A DNA stretch of 64,000 nucleotides, from positions 1-64,000 of the forward strand of contig JAWUYA010000007.1 in assembly GCA_034111045.1 (NCBI GenBank), written 5' to 3'. The notes under the pieces are model-generated. The model searched no databases. It was given only the letters and a program-made list of their open reading frames with translations, and was not told where the DNA came from. Below, piece after piece: positions 15,741-25,126 of this stretch; position 1 is the stretch's first letter, and every line of letters begins with the position of its first letter. The translations under genes and the position numbers were made by a program. This stretch comes from JALJPB01 sp034111045. GTDB lineage: Bacteria; Pseudomonadota; Gammaproteobacteria; Enterobacterales; Alteromonadaceae.

Positions 15741-16724
15741 ATGTTGATAAAAAGTAATTTCAGAGCCGCATGGTGGCTTGCTAATCCCCATTTACAAACT
15801 ATTTCAGCTAAGTGGCTAAGGCGAAAGGAAAAGCTAGCAACCCTGACTGAAACGTTAGAGCTACCTGATGGTGACTTTATTGATCTGGCTTGGACTCAAT
15901 TACCCGATGTAAAGAATACTAAACCCATTATAGTTATCCTCCATGGGCTAGAAGGCTCTGTAGAAAGTCATTACGTTAAGGGCATGCTAGCAACGATTCA
16001 ACAACGTGGTTGGATTGGTTTATTAATGCATTTTAGAGGCTGTAGTGGACGTGCCAATCGTTTAGCAACTGCCTATCATTCAGGTGATACTCAAGATATC
16101 ACCTATTTGGCGAATTCACTTAAAGAGCGTTTTGATTTATGCCCTTTATTTCTGTTAGGTTATTCACTGGGTGGTAATGTGGTCAGTCGTTATTTAGCTT
16201 TGCACCCCAACAACCCTTTTACCGCAGCAAGTATTGTTTGTGCTCCCTTGCATTTAGCCAGTTGCAGCCAACGTATTAATAAAGGCTTATCTAAGTTTTA
16301 TCAGAAGTACTTATTAAACATGTTAAAACATAATACCCAACAAAAAATAACAGCAAAATTGATAACTGATATTTGTCCTACGGCTTTGTCAAAAATCAAC
16401 ACAATGTGGGACTTTGATCACATCATTACCGCGCCATTAAATGGTTTCGCTAGTGCTGATGATTATTATCAACAATCGAGTGGTTTATTTGTTTTGCATC
16501 ACATTCAACAACCTTGCTTAATTATTCATGCTACTGATGATCCTTTTTTACATCATCAGGCGATTACTTTTAACCATATCTTACCTGAAAATGTCATCAT
16601 TGAAGTCAGTGAACGAGGCGGCCATGTTGGCTTTATTTCTGGTAAAAACCCGTTCAATCCTATTTATTGGCTTGAACGACGTATTCCTCATTTTATTGAG
16701 CAACATTTACCGGAATTAAGCTAA
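15741..16724 (+). CDS. yheT: YheT family alpha/beta-hydrolase
   Basis: A hydrolase of unknown substrate. The chosen ATG at 15741 gives 327 residues and matches the family N-terminus (AAWWLANPHLQTI, then LELPDGDFIDLAW). An upstream in-frame ATG at 15627 would add 38 residues that do not look like the family. The catalytic set is visible: HGLEGS oxyanion region, nucleophile Ser in GYSLGGN, Asp in ATDDPF and His in GGHVGF. Cytoplasmic or membrane-associated. The stop overlaps the yheU start by one base, so both are co-translated, as in E. coli. Confidence 0.9.
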   Translation: MLIKSNFRAAWWLANPHLQTISAKWLRRKEKLATLTETLELPDGDFIDLAWTQLPDVKNTKPIIVILHGLEGSVESHYVKGMLATIQQRGWIGLLMHFRGCSGRANRLATAYHSGDTQDITYLANSLKERFDLCPLFLLGYSLGGNVVSRYLALHPNNPFTAASIVCAPLHLASCSQRINKGLSKFYQKYLLNMLKHNTQQKITAKLITDICPTALSKINTMWDFDHIITAPLNGFASADDYYQQSSGLFVLHHIQQPCLIIHATDDPFLHHQAITFNHILPENVIIEVSERGGHVGFISGKNPFNPIYWLERRIPHFIEQHLPELS

Positions 16725-16966
16725 TGAAAATCCCAATCGACGAATTATCAGACAATACTTTAACGGCTATTATTGAAGAATTTGTTTTAAGAGAAGGTAC
16801 CGAATATGGCGAAGCAGATGTTAGTTTAGCGAGTAAAATTGCGCAAATTAAAGAGCAACTTGCGCAAGGCGCTATCGTCCTTGTTTATTCAGAATTGCAT
16901 GAAACGGTTAATCTTTTACCTAAAGACCAGTTTTTACAAAGTCCTGACGAACAAACTACTCATTAA
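16724..16966 (+). CDS. yheU: YheU family protein
   Basis: A small conserved protein (80 residues) of unknown function. It matches the family strongly: MKIPIDELSDNTL, then EEFVLREGTEYGE and VYSELHETVNLLPKDQF. Its ATG overlaps the yheT stop (TAATG). Its 3' end overlaps the convergent YceI gene by 11 bases. Confidence 0.9.
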   Translation: MKIPIDELSDNTLTAIIEEFVLREGTEYGEADVSLASKIAQIKEQLAQGAIVLVYSELHETVNLLPKDQFLQSPDEQTTH

Positions 16967-17522
16967 AAGTTAGCACAAAGCTTAATGGAACCGCCGCACT
17001 AATACTGGGCAGTTTGGCGAGCTCTTGAAGCTTTTTAACGCCATCACTTAAGCCAAATTGTTGTGCATTTAATAATACCGGTTTCATCGCACTGACCACA
17101 AAACTTTTTTCAGACAATTTTGCCACTAATACATCAAACATCATTTTTTGTTTTCTGCCATGCAGATTAACTTCTCCAGCAAGTTTTAATAAACCGGTTT
17201 GGCCTACGGCAATTAAATGAAATTTTTTCATATCAAGCTGGGCATTAAAATTTGCTGTTGGGAAAAGTTTGGTATTAAACAAAAACTGTTTCATCCGGTC
17301 ATTTCTAATGGCGATATTCGTATCAACACTCAATAAATCAATAATGAAACTAATTTGCCCATCATTTGTAAGGCTGCCACTGAGTTGATTAAAATGGTGA
17401 GCTTCGGCAATATCTGTATTTTTAATTGAGATAAAGCTCAAAGAAGAATGGTGATTGTCTAACTGCCAATTACTGAGTGCCGGAAAGGCAACTAAGCCAA
17501 TAAATAATAAAATAAAACGCAT
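16956..17522 (-). CDS. YceI-like periplasmic protein
   Basis: This 188-residue protein has a signal peptide (residues 1-17) and then a YceI-type lipocalin-like beta barrel beginning NWQLDNHHSSLSF. YceI folds bind isoprenoid or other lipids, and roles in alkaline or osmotic stress have been reported for some members. Supporting segments are NDRMKQFLFNTKLFPTANF and GEVNLHGRKQKMMFDV. A strong CAGGAG ribosome-binding site precedes the ATG. It stands alone, tail-to-tail with yheU. Confidence 0.88.
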   Translation of the reverse strand: MRFILLFIGLVAFPALSNWQLDNHHSSLSFISIKNTDIAEAHHFNQLSGSLTNDGQISFIIDLLSVDTNIAIRNDRMKQFLFNTKLFPTANFNAQLDMKKFHLIAVGQTGLLKLAGEVNLHGRKQKMMFDVLVAKLSEKSFVVSAMKPVLLNAQQFGLSDGVKKLQELAKLPSISAAVPLSFVLTFNE

Positions 17523-17566
17523 AATTTCTCCTGTTGTTAATCTTTTAAATAAACGCCGATAAGTAA

Positions 17567-18385
17567 TTATCTAATCGTCCGATGTTTCTTGATGATGTTT
17601 TTCCATGGAAAATCGCTTGAGCCTAAACTTAAAAAATCAGGATTAAGCAAACTTTCTCGCTTATTGTAGCTCAGTGGCAAGAATTCGCTATCGATAATGC
17701 AACCCCCGGCCTGCTCTAATATGCATTGGCTAGCACCGGTATCCCACTCGCCAGTAACGCCAATGCGAAGATAACAGTCAGCACCGCCTTCGGCAATTAA
17801 ACAATTTTTCAATGAGCAGCTGCCTAACGCTATGTATTCATAACTTTGATCCGTAGTCAGATATTGCCCCATTAAACTCAGCTCTTGGCGACGACTGATA
17901 GCCACCTTAATGGCTTTATCGCTATGATATTTTGCCACATGAATTTGATCACTCGCTTGAGAGTTTTCTTTAAAGGCACCTAAATTTTTTTGTCCGTAGT
18001 AGGTGACTTGATGATCTGGCGCATGAATAACCCCAATACTTGGCCAACCATTTTCGATCAAAGCAATATTGACCGCAAAATCACCGCTACCAATAATAAA
18101 CTCACCGGTACCATCTATTGGGTCAAGCAACCAATACCTATCCCAATGCTTACGCTCACTTAACGGTAATGCCCCAACTTCCTCTGAAATAATAGGAATA
18201 CCCGGTGTTAATGTTTTCAGCTGGTTCATTATAATATCGTTGGCGGCTATATCAGCACTGGTAACAGGGCTATTATCTTCCTTCATTTCAGCAGTAAAAT
18301 TACCTTGACGGTAATATTTCATGACTTCTACACCTGCCTTTTTTGCGCTTTCAATCGCAATATTTAGTAGCTTTTCGTTACTCAT
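17567..18385 (-). CDS. cysQ: 3'(2'),5'-bisphosphate nucleotidase CysQ
   Basis: CysQ hydrolyses 3'-phosphoadenosine 5'-phosphate to AMP, clearing a toxic by-product of sulfate assimilation. The 272-residue protein is of the inositol-monophosphatase fold. Metal and phosphate motifs are in place: DNSPVTSADIAAN, ISEEVGALP, the hallmark DPIDGTGEFI, and WDTGASQCILEQAGG near the C-terminus. Its ATG overlaps the nudE stop by 4 bases, so the two genes form an operon in the order nudE-cysQ. Confidence 0.92.
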   Translation of the reverse strand: MSNEKLLNIAIESAKKAGVEVMKYYRQGNFTAEMKEDNSPVTSADIAANDIIMNQLKTLTPGIPIISEEVGALPLSERKHWDRYWLLDPIDGTGEFIIGSGDFAVNIALIENGWPSIGVIHAPDHQVTYYGQKNLGAFKENSQASDQIHVAKYHSDKAIKVAISRRQELSLMGQYLTTDQSYEYIALGSCSLKNCLIAEGGADCYLRIGVTGEWDTGASQCILEQAGGCIIDSEFLPLSYNKRESLLNPDFLSLGSSDFPWKNIIKKHRTIR

Positions 18386-18981
18386 AACGACTCTCTGAAT
18401 TGGTTAGATTTATTTGAATTACCTGTGGCTTGTTTGAAAAAATAGTCTTTTATCAGCATTAAAGCGGCCACACTACGTGCTTCATTAAAGTTAGGTTCAT
18501 CAAGTAATGCCTGATAATCGTCCAGTTTCCACGGCACCACGGCTAAAGGCTCAGGTTCATCGCCTTCGAGCTTTTCTTGATATAAATCTTGGGCGAGAAA
18601 TATCGTCATTTTGGCATTAAAAAAGGCCGGTGCCATCATCACGTCTCTTATCGACGTTAACTGTTGGGCACCATAACCAATTTCTTCTTTCAATTCTCTG
18701 TTAGCGGCCTCTGGTGCAAGCTCACCTTTATCAATTAAGCCTTTAGGAAACCCTAACTCATAACTATGAGTACCGGCACAATACTCCCGCACTAAGAGCA
18801 TAGTATTAGCATCTAGCATTGGCACTATCATTACCGCGCCACTGCCCGAGCCAAGCATACGTTCATATTGACGCTGCTCACCATTACTAAAGGTTAAATC
18901 AAGCTGTTCAATACTAAAGAGTCGACTTTTAGCCACCCTATTTTGTGCATTGATAATGGGTAATTGTTGCTTATCTGTCAT
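18382..18981 (-). CDS. nudE: ADP compounds hydrolase NudE (Nudix)
   Basis: A Nudix hydrolase of 199 residues, active in E. coli on ADP-ribose, Ap3A and NADH. The Nudix box is complete: G-x5-E-x7-REL-x-EE-x-G within GLIDKGELAPEAANRELKEE and the next residues IGYG. Start chosen at ATG 18981 (MTDKQQLP), with an AAAGG box in front. The frame is open to 19047, but those residues are not conserved. Divergent from yrfG, with about 90 bases between for both promoters. Confidence 0.92.
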   Translation of the reverse strand: MTDKQQLPIINAQNRVAKSRLFSIEQLDLTFSNGEQRQYERMLGSGSGAVMIVPMLDANTMLLVREYCAGTHSYELGFPKGLIDKGELAPEAANRELKEEIGYGAQQLTSIRDVMMAPAFFNAKMTIFLAQDLYQEKLEGDEPEPLAVVPWKLDDYQALLDEPNFNEARSVAALMLIKDYFFKQATGNSNKSNQFRESL

Positions 18982-19071
18982 TATTGGCCTTTGCAAAGTA
19001 CTGATACCAACAGGTATAAATGGTATACTTAGTGATAACACTATCATACGCTGCTTTTAAGAGAAAAATCT

Positions 19072-19743
19072 ATGCTTGATTGGTCACAAATCAAAACTGT
19101 TTTATTGGATATGGATGGTACCTTGCTTGATTTGCATTTTGACAATAAATTTTGGCTAGAACATTTACCTAAAAGATACAGTGAAGAAGCTAAAATCAGC
19201 TTAGAACAAGCAACAGAAAACCTGCACAGCCATTACCAAAAAGTAGCAGGCACTATCGATTGGTATTGCCTTGATTATTGGGCCGAACAAACCCAATTGC
19301 CCATTATAAAATTAAAACGTGAGATCGACTATTTAATACAATTGCGTAGTGATGCACATGAGTTTTTAAGCGCATTAAAAGTCAGTGGCCGTGACATTGT
19401 TCTGGTGACCAATGCTCACCCTGAAAGTTTGTCTTTAAAGATTGAGCATACTGAGCTCGATAAGTATTTTGATGTTTTATATTCCACCCACGAATTTGGT
19501 GTCACCAAAGAGTCACAACTTTTGTGGCAGCGCTTACAAGCCAAACACCCTTTTGAACTTAACAAAACCTTATTTGTTGATGACAGCTTACCAATTTTAG
19601 AATCAGCGCAATTATTTGGTATTAAACATTTATTAGCCATAACCAATCCAGACAGCAGAAAATCTGACAATGTAATTAACCAATTTCCGGCGATTAATGA
19701 TTATGGTGTGCTATTAAATGATATTTTAAACAACCCTGTTTAG
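19072..19743 (+). CDS. yrfG: GMP/IMP nucleotidase YrfG (HAD family)
   Basis: A haloacid-dehalogenase-fold 5'-nucleotidase of 223 residues. Motif I is LLDMDGTLLDL (nucleophile Asp), motif II the Thr of LVTNAH, motif III the Lys of the GVTKES region, and motif IV LFVDDSLPIL. The cap region DIDWYCLDYW-like (TIDWYCLDYWAEQT) agrees with YrfG. In E. coli, yrfG is followed by hslR and hslO. Here hslR lies 12 kb away, beyond the gsp operon. The stop is 14 bases from the convergent gspN stop. Confidence 0.9.
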   Translation: MLDWSQIKTVLLDMDGTLLDLHFDNKFWLEHLPKRYSEEAKISLEQATENLHSHYQKVAGTIDWYCLDYWAEQTQLPIIKLKREIDYLIQLRSDAHEFLSALKVSGRDIVLVTNAHPESLSLKIEHTELDKYFDVLYSTHEFGVTKESQLLWQRLQAKHPFELNKTLFVDDSLPILESAQLFGIKHLLAITNPDSRKSDNVINQFPAINDYGVLLNDILNNPV

Positions 19744-19757
19744 GATTATATAAATGT

Positions 19758-20498
19758 TTAGAAACCCAAACGGTAACGGCCTTGTTTATCAGGCTTACCC
19801 AAAAAGGGTAATACTGCCTTTAAATTATCAGGGAATTTTTTAGCTGGTGTTAAATGACCATTACCGCTGAGCCCGTTGGAGCGTACATAGGTTATAAAAG
19901 ATAAACCTAAATCATTTTTTTCATCCATGGTTAGCGCTAAAGCCCCCTGTTCACAGGATAACTTTGCCTCCAAACGACCTAATTTAACAGTTTTATTTAA
20001 TGCCGATATTGACGGAGTTTGCCAAGTGATATTGCCTTGTGTTTCTTGACAAACAGGTTGACCAAGGATAAAAGTGTTAATCAATAGTTTGATATCACCA
20101 CTGGCTACTAAAGGAACAGGCAAGGGTAATTGTTGAGCAATAGTATTCGCTGACACCACCAATTCGGCATCACTAATGACCATAGTATTTAGCAAGCCTG
20201 ACATTGATAAATAACCACTTGGCCCTGCACTAAAATCATCGCCAAACTCTACGGCTAGACTTGGGTCTAAGGTAAAAAACGACCAAAAACTTAATGACGC
20301 TTGTACGTTGTCAATGGTGATTTTTGAGTGGACAATTTCGTCAACAGTCATATCCCAAATAGTGCCCTTTACACCGTTCAAAACCATGTTTTTTGGTAAA
20401 TTGACATAACTCAAAGCCAAATGAGCCGGTACAGCCGCTATGACAAAAGCCAAATACACGCTAAGAAAAATCCCCCCAATAACCAACCAATTTTTCAT
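19758..20498 (-). CDS. gspN: Type II secretion system protein N (GspN)
   Basis: This 246-residue inner-membrane protein has a single N-terminal anchor (residues 5-25) and a beta-rich periplasmic domain. Its role in secretion is accessory and poorly defined. The N-terminal pattern (FVIAAVPAHLALSYVNLPKNMVLNGVKGTIWD) and the C-terminal LPFLGKPDKQGRYRLGF fit the family. It is the last gene of the gsp operon, 24 bases after gspM. Confidence 0.9.
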   Translation of the reverse strand: MKNWLVIGGIFLSVYLAFVIAAVPAHLALSYVNLPKNMVLNGVKGTIWDMTVDEIVHSKITIDNVQASLSFWSFFTLDPSLAVEFGDDFSAGPSGYLSMSGLLNTMVISDAELVVSANTIAQQLPLPVPLVASGDIKLLINTFILGQPVCQETQGNITWQTPSISALNKTVKLGRLEAKLSCEQGALALTMDEKNDLGLSFITYVRSNGLSGNGHLTPAKKFPDNLKAVLPFLGKPDKQGRYRLGF

Positions 20499-20522
20499 TT
20501 TATATTCCTACCATTTCAAAGA

Positions 20523-20990
20523 TTAACTTTTACCTAGCTGAAGTCTACGTACGCTTACTACACCGGGTTGCTCTGCACGTGATAAATCAATGCCTTTAAC
20601 TTGTAATCCTTCACTAACAGAAAGTTGCTCTAACCAGGTTAAAAGGTGTTGAAACGCCACTTCATCAATCCATACCTGTATTAAGTCGTCACCTTGTGGT
20701 TGCATACGAGTGACCGTTATCTGATAATCACTCGCCGTGCGGTTAACGATACTCGATAAACTGCCACTGTTTGCCGGACCACTGGCATTCATCTGCTGGT
20801 AACGCTCAGTATTACCATTGACCCAGGTTAACAAGGCCTGTTGCCTAGCAAGTTTCTTTATCGATTTATCTAAGCCCTCATTTAATGGCTGCCAAATAAA
20901 ACTATAAAGCAAAAATATGCAAAATACTGTGCCCATAGCAGCAACTAGCTTTTGCTCACGACTATTGAGTTGTTGCCACCACTGTTTCAT
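20523..20990 (-). CDS. gspM: Type II secretion system protein M (GspM)
   Basis: A bitopic inner-membrane protein of 155 residues: short cytoplasmic tail with the LNSREQKLV motif, membrane helix about 16-36, then a periplasmic ferredoxin-like domain (about 75-155). It pairs with GspL in the assembly platform. It overlaps gspL by 4 bases. Confidence 0.93.
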   Translation of the reverse strand: MKQWWQQLNSREQKLVAAMGTVFCIFLLYSFIWQPLNEGLDKSIKKLARQQALLTWVNGNTERYQQMNASGPANSGSLSSIVNRTASDYQITVTRMQPQGDDLIQVWIDEVAFQHLLTWLEQLSVSEGLQVKGIDLSRAEQPGVVSVRRLQLGKS

Positions 20991-22273
20991 GATCTGCCCC
21001 CTTTACTGCTTTGCTCAGCAATACTAAATGAGCCTGAGACTTGATCATCTTGGCTATTTTGTGCGCCTTGGGTAACACTTAACTTGGTTTTTTCAATTTC
21101 ATTTTTAAATTTATCAAAATATTGATAGTCATTAGCAATTGCTTGAATACGGATCTCTTGACGTTTACCATCAAATTTTAGTGATTCTGGCTTTAACTCT
21201 GTCACCGCTTCAAATGCGGGACGAATCTTACTCAGCATGGTTAAGAAGCCGGCCTGAGAATCGGTTCCGCCGGCTTGGGCTAACTTGAGTTTCAATTGCG
21301 ACTTAACCGTATTGACCCTCACATTTTTACTGTTGGGGAAAGTCGTTTGATAGCGAGTAACTATTGCTTGCTCAACAGCATCTAATTGAGCGTTTAACTG
21401 TAACAATTGTCCCCCTTTGAGGCCAACATTTAACAGTAACGCAAAAATGGCAATACCTGCTGCCCATAACCAATGACCGATCACTGGTGAGCGTTGTTCT
21501 TTATATTGGAATTCACCTTGCAATAAATTAAAGGGTTGCTTTATTGCTTGTTGAGCAAGTAACGCCAATGGTAATTCCTCTGGCATAGCTTGAATATTTA
21601 ATGCACTAACGCTATAAGGTAACACCGAATAGGCATTAATGCGTACTGCATTAGCTTCATTTTCATCTGCTGGTGTCTTATTTTTATCTTTGCTACTTTC
21701 AATCAATTGACGACTGATCACCGGCCAAGACTGACAATCTATCGTCATGCCTTGCCAGGGACCTTGGCGAAGGATCACTTGCTCGTCTAATACAATCGCA
21801 CTACAGCCATCAGTTACCAAAGGCATAGCAAGTGAGTCTGGTACCATTTTTTTAACGACAATATGAGCATCAACAAACCACTGCTGCCATTGTTGCATTA
21901 AAGCTCGGTCTATCGCGGCGACAAAACAATTATAACTATTGGACTGTTCTGGCCCTTGATGAGCAATATCACCATAGGCAAAAAACATTTGCTCTACATC
22001 TTGTGCAATCTCTTCCTCCAACATGTAAGGTACCGCTTGACGTATTGCCCGAGTTGATTTACTCGGTACCGTTAAGCTTTTAAAGACCAGATCACAGCTA
22101 GGGACTAACACAGTTACTTGTCTTTGCTGCGCCTTTTCACAGAGCTGTTGCAACTCACCGGCATTATTGAGTTTGCCACTGGCAATTATTTCTTCGTCAT
22201 TGGCTGTGCGTATTAGCCAATGAATCGCATTTTGTGCTTGGCTACCAATGCGGATATATAAAATTTCGGCCAT
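20987..22273 (-). CDS. gspL: Type II secretion system protein L (GspL)
   Basis: An assembly-platform protein of 428 residues. The cytoplasmic actin-like domain (about 1-245) binds the ATPase GspE. A membrane helix lies near 267-287 (WLWAAGIAIFALLLNVGL), followed by a periplasmic domain. The N-terminus ILYIRIGSQAQNAIHWLI and VPYMLEEEIAQDVEQMFFAYG are characteristic. Overlaps gspK by one base and gspM by four. Confidence 0.93.
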   Translation of the reverse strand: MAEILYIRIGSQAQNAIHWLIRTANDEEIIASGKLNNAGELQQLCEKAQQRQVTVLVPSCDLVFKSLTVPSKSTRAIRQAVPYMLEEEIAQDVEQMFFAYGDIAHQGPEQSNSYNCFVAAIDRALMQQWQQWFVDAHIVVKKMVPDSLAMPLVTDGCSAIVLDEQVILRQGPWQGMTIDCQSWPVISRQLIESSKDKNKTPADENEANAVRINAYSVLPYSVSALNIQAMPEELPLALLAQQAIKQPFNLLQGEFQYKEQRSPVIGHWLWAAGIAIFALLLNVGLKGGQLLQLNAQLDAVEQAIVTRYQTTFPNSKNVRVNTVKSQLKLKLAQAGGTDSQAGFLTMLSKIRPAFEAVTELKPESLKFDGKRQEIRIQAIANDYQYFDKFKNEIEKTKLSVTQGAQNSQDDQVSGSFSIAEQSSKGGRS

Positions 22274-23271
22274 TAATGTCGTCCTATGGTACGGCTAATC
22301 ACCGTAATATTTTTATTATTGACTATTTTCATCACAGAGTTAAGCGAAAAATAACTGTCATTAAAACTGGCGGTGGTTTTGAGTGTAAAGTATTCGCTAT
22401 CAACTACAAACTGATCTTTTAAAGCAGCTGACAAGTTGCTCCTCTTAACTTCAGGCAAGATAAAAAAATCATTTAAGTCTTTAAAGCCCTCTTCTTCTCG
22501 TGCAGACAAAATTTGATTCGCATCCTCTATGCTGATATTTAACAAGGCTTGCAATAATTGAGCACGGTCAGTGCTAATGGTATTAATATTAATTTTGTGT
22601 AAATCAGTACCCGGTATTACACAAACATAAGGTTTTATCGCATTAATTACAGGTACAGTAAAATGTGCGACTATTCTTAATTCTTCAACACTGGCTAAAA
22701 AATTATTAGCGGGCAAATAGGGGAATGCTAACGAAGCATAATCATTATCTTCAGCACCGCCTGCGCTACTAAGCCCACTGTCTTCATCAAGCCAGTCGGT
22801 TAACGCATCGGTCATCGACTCAGCTTCAAATTGACCGACATTTTCAATATTTAAGGCAATGATCAGTTCTTCAAGCGCAGCTCTGGCGGGCGCTTGTGTT
22901 GTTCTTCCGGAACTATTACCTTGACCACTTACTCGTAACGCATTTAAATTCAAGCACGATTGTAAGTCACTAATTTCGCCACTGATTTGTCCATAATCAA
23001 CAGGATAAGTTGTTTCACCTTGTGCCCATATTTGTCCTAAGTTGGTGCTGTCGGTCTCCTCTTCAAAAGCGGTAATCAACACCCTTTTAGCAAAAGCCTC
23101 TGCCCCCATGGCATACCAATAAGCTTGTTGATTAAAAACAATATTGGTTGACCGCTGCATTTGTAACTGCAAGCGCGCGGTCATCTCTGTTGCTAAAATA
23201 GCGGCTAAGGCAACAATAAGTAACACGGTAACTAAGGCAACACCTTGTTGTTTATTATGCGCCCTCGCCAT
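22273..23271 (-). CDS. gspK: Type II secretion system minor pseudopilin K (GspK)
   Basis: The pilus-tip minor pseudopilin, 332 residues, much larger than the others because of an alpha-helical insertion. The N-terminal prepilin segment QGVALVTVLLIVALAAI lacks the usual Glu at position +5, as is normal for GspK. The helix-hairpin-helix-like stretch INTISTDRAQLLQALLNIS and the DWLDEDSG block are family traits. The upstream gap to gspJ (90 bases) is the widest inside the distal half of the operon. Confidence 0.93.
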   Translation of the reverse strand: MARAHNKQQGVALVTVLLIVALAAILATEMTARLQLQMQRSTNIVFNQQAYWYAMGAEAFAKRVLITAFEEETDSTNLGQIWAQGETTYPVDYGQISGEISDLQSCLNLNALRVSGQGNSSGRTTQAPARAALEELIIALNIENVGQFEAESMTDALTDWLDEDSGLSSAGGAEDNDYASLAFPYLPANNFLASVEELRIVAHFTVPVINAIKPYVCVIPGTDLHKININTISTDRAQLLQALLNISIEDANQILSAREEEGFKDLNDFFILPEVKRSNLSAALKDQFVVDSEYFTLKTTASFNDSYFSLNSVMKIVNNKNITVISRTIGRH

Positions 23272-23361
23272 TTAAATACCCACCTTAGTCACTAAACTAT
23301 AGACAGAGCGTTTTGAGTCTGATGAGTTCTTGTTTCTTCTGGGCTTGGTCTTGTTTGGCAA

Positions 23362-24000
23362 TTAAAAATCCCCTGCAACAATAAACTGCCGACGAATTAA
23401 ACCATAGTCTTCGAGCTGAAGTTCTATGGCTATCGCTAAAGGAATTTTTTTATTCTCTAATTTTTTTTGCCATTTTTTTCCATCATAAAACTCAAAGACC
23501 AATTGCTCTACACCGGTAATTAAGGGCCGGACTTTCGGCTCTTGACCAACCACAGCATCAACAAAATTGAAATGTAAGCGTTCTAACGTTTTTTCATTTA
23601 ATTGATAAGCTACAGACTGCATATTACTTCGCGGTAACAATAAACCTGGATTGGTCCAACCACTCCGAACAAAGCCTAACATTTGAGAGTCAGCAGTAGA
23701 GCTACTACTGTCCGTATGGATAAATTTTTCTAATGGTGGTTCACCATTGAAGCGAATACTCCGGCGAGCAATTTGTAAAAAATCACGTTCCATTAATAAA
23801 AATGCCCGTTGTAATTCATTTTGTCTTGAGCTGCTTTGCTGTGAATTTTTATCTGCATTTAAAATAGTATCGAACAGGGTAAAACTAGATAAGCTGATCA
23901 CTGAAAAAATAGCAATCGCTAACAATACTTCAAGTAACGTAAAGCCGTTAGCTTTAACTTTCCTTGACTGATAAATAACGATGCTAGCTGGGTTGATCAT
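23362..24000 (-). CDS. gspJ: Type II secretion system minor pseudopilin J (GspJ)
   Basis: A minor pseudopilin of 212 residues with the prepilin peptidase site NGFTLLEVLLAIAIF (cleavage after Gly, Glu at +5). The C-terminal domain contains the family blocks FLLMERDFLQIARR and LERLHFNF. It forms the pilus tip with GspI and GspK. Its ATG overlaps the gspI stop by one base. It ends ...GDF with an ordinary TAA. Confidence 0.93.
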   Translation of the reverse strand: MINPASIVIYQSRKVKANGFTLLEVLLAIAIFSVISLSSFTLFDTILNADKNSQQSSSRQNELQRAFLLMERDFLQIARRSIRFNGEPPLEKFIHTDSSSSTADSQMLGFVRSGWTNPGLLLPRSNMQSVAYQLNEKTLERLHFNFVDAVVGQEPKVRPLITGVEQLVFEFYDGKKWQKKLENKKIPLAIAIELQLEDYGLIRRQFIVAGDF

Positions 24001-24383
24001 TATTTTTCAACTTTAGATAGATAGGTTATCAAGCTGGTTACTGCTTGCTTATCACCTTCAGTGAGACGCACTTCCATCAAAATAGCACGCATATCTTTAT
24101 CTGTCGTTTTAATGACTTTTTGTTGCCAATACCATTCTCGCCCAGCCATTGTCACCTGCCCTTTTTTATTGTTTTTGGGCGGCCATGTGGTATCGATACT
24201 GGTGGCAACTAATTGATTAGAGGCAATCCAACTCGCTAACATTTTTGTTTCTAGATTACTTATATGGGTAAAATTATTGCCTGCAGCTCCTAAGAGCGAC
24301 ACGCCGGCAATAGCAAACACCGCCATCGCCAGTAGCACTTCTAATAGGGTAAAGCCTGAGCTTTTGCATGGCCTATTTTTCAT
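24000..24383 (-). CDS. gspI: Type II secretion system minor pseudopilin I (GspI)
   Basis: A minor pseudopilin of 127 residues, with the prepilin site SGFTLLEVLLAMAVFAIAG. The typical NQLVATSIDTTWPPKNNKKG and GREWYWQQKV segments follow. It overlaps gspH by 11 bases and gspJ by one, indicating coupled translation. Confidence 0.93.
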   Translation of the reverse strand: MKNRPCKSSGFTLLEVLLAMAVFAIAGVSLLGAAGNNFTHISNLETKMLASWIASNQLVATSIDTTWPPKNNKKGQVTMAGREWYWQQKVIKTTDKDMRAILMEVRLTEGDKQAVTSLITYLSKVEK

Positions 24384-25089
24384 CGAGTTTAGGTCCCTCT
24401 ATTTTCAGCGGCACGCTATAAATGCCAGTCACTCGATATGCTGGTTGGATTTCTCCAAAATCAATTTCATCGGCGAACTCTTCATCTAAATGGAAGGTTA
24501 AACTGAATGGGCTGATGTCTCCACCTGATAAAATATACACTTGAGGAAAGAGTTTTTTGGTTTTTTTATTATTGGCGTTACTTGTCTTACTTGAGCCAGG
24601 GTCATCGTTCTGACGAGCGACTTCTTTGTCGTCTTCATCATCAAAAGCATTGTCGTTATCATCGCCCTTGGCAAAACCACTTTCTTCCAATAACTGAGTA
24701 TCAAACAATAATGGCTCTTCAATGGGTAAGTCATCAAGCGCTAACGTTATAGATACCCCTTCAGGTAAGGTGGTTGAAACTAGTAACTCATTTTCACCCA
24801 CATCCGTCCAGCGTTTGCCATCATAAGCTAAGAACTGATAACTGGTTTTTTCAACTAACAGCCCTAATTCAATATTATTGAGCATGGAATATTCGGCAGC
24901 AAGTTCAAACATTCCGGCAAAGCGAAGACTCGTTTGTTGTAATAACTTTTCTTTTTTATCGCCACCCGCATTAAATTGAACGAAGGTGGCCATTACGCCA
25001 ATCAGCATAATAACTAACATCATTTCTATCAAGGTAAAACCTGACGTTTTATTAATGATTTGCACTGGTGATAATAACTTAGCCTTCAT
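24373..25089 (-). CDS. gspH: Type II secretion system minor pseudopilin H (GspH), with acidic insertion
   Basis: A minor pseudopilin of 238 residues. Relatives are usually about 150-190. The prepilin site SGFTLIEMMLVIMLIG is intact, followed by the GspH beta-sandwich (LRFAGMFELAAEYSMLNNIELG, YQFLAYDGKRW). The extra length is a low-complexity, mainly Asp/Glu/Lys/Asn stretch at about residues 138-178 (FAKGDDNDNAFDDEDDKEVA and beyond), inserted before the last strands (YILSGGDISPFSLTF). It is probably a flexible, charged surface loop that would bind calcium or cope with salinity only by speculation. The reading frame is unbroken. Confidence 0.92.
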   Translation of the reverse strand: MKAKLLSPVQIINKTSGFTLIEMMLVIMLIGVMATFVQFNAGGDKKEKLLQQTSLRFAGMFELAAEYSMLNNIELGLLVEKTSYQFLAYDGKRWTDVGENELLVSTTLPEGVSITLALDDLPIEEPLLFDTQLLEESGFAKGDDNDNAFDDEDDKEVARQNDDPGSSKTSNANNKKTKKLFPQVYILSGGDISPFSLTFHLDEEFADEIDFGEIQPAYRVTGIYSVPLKIEGPKLDEK

Positions 25090-25126
25090 AACTATTGCTC
25101 AAAAAAACACTTAACCAATATTAGCT

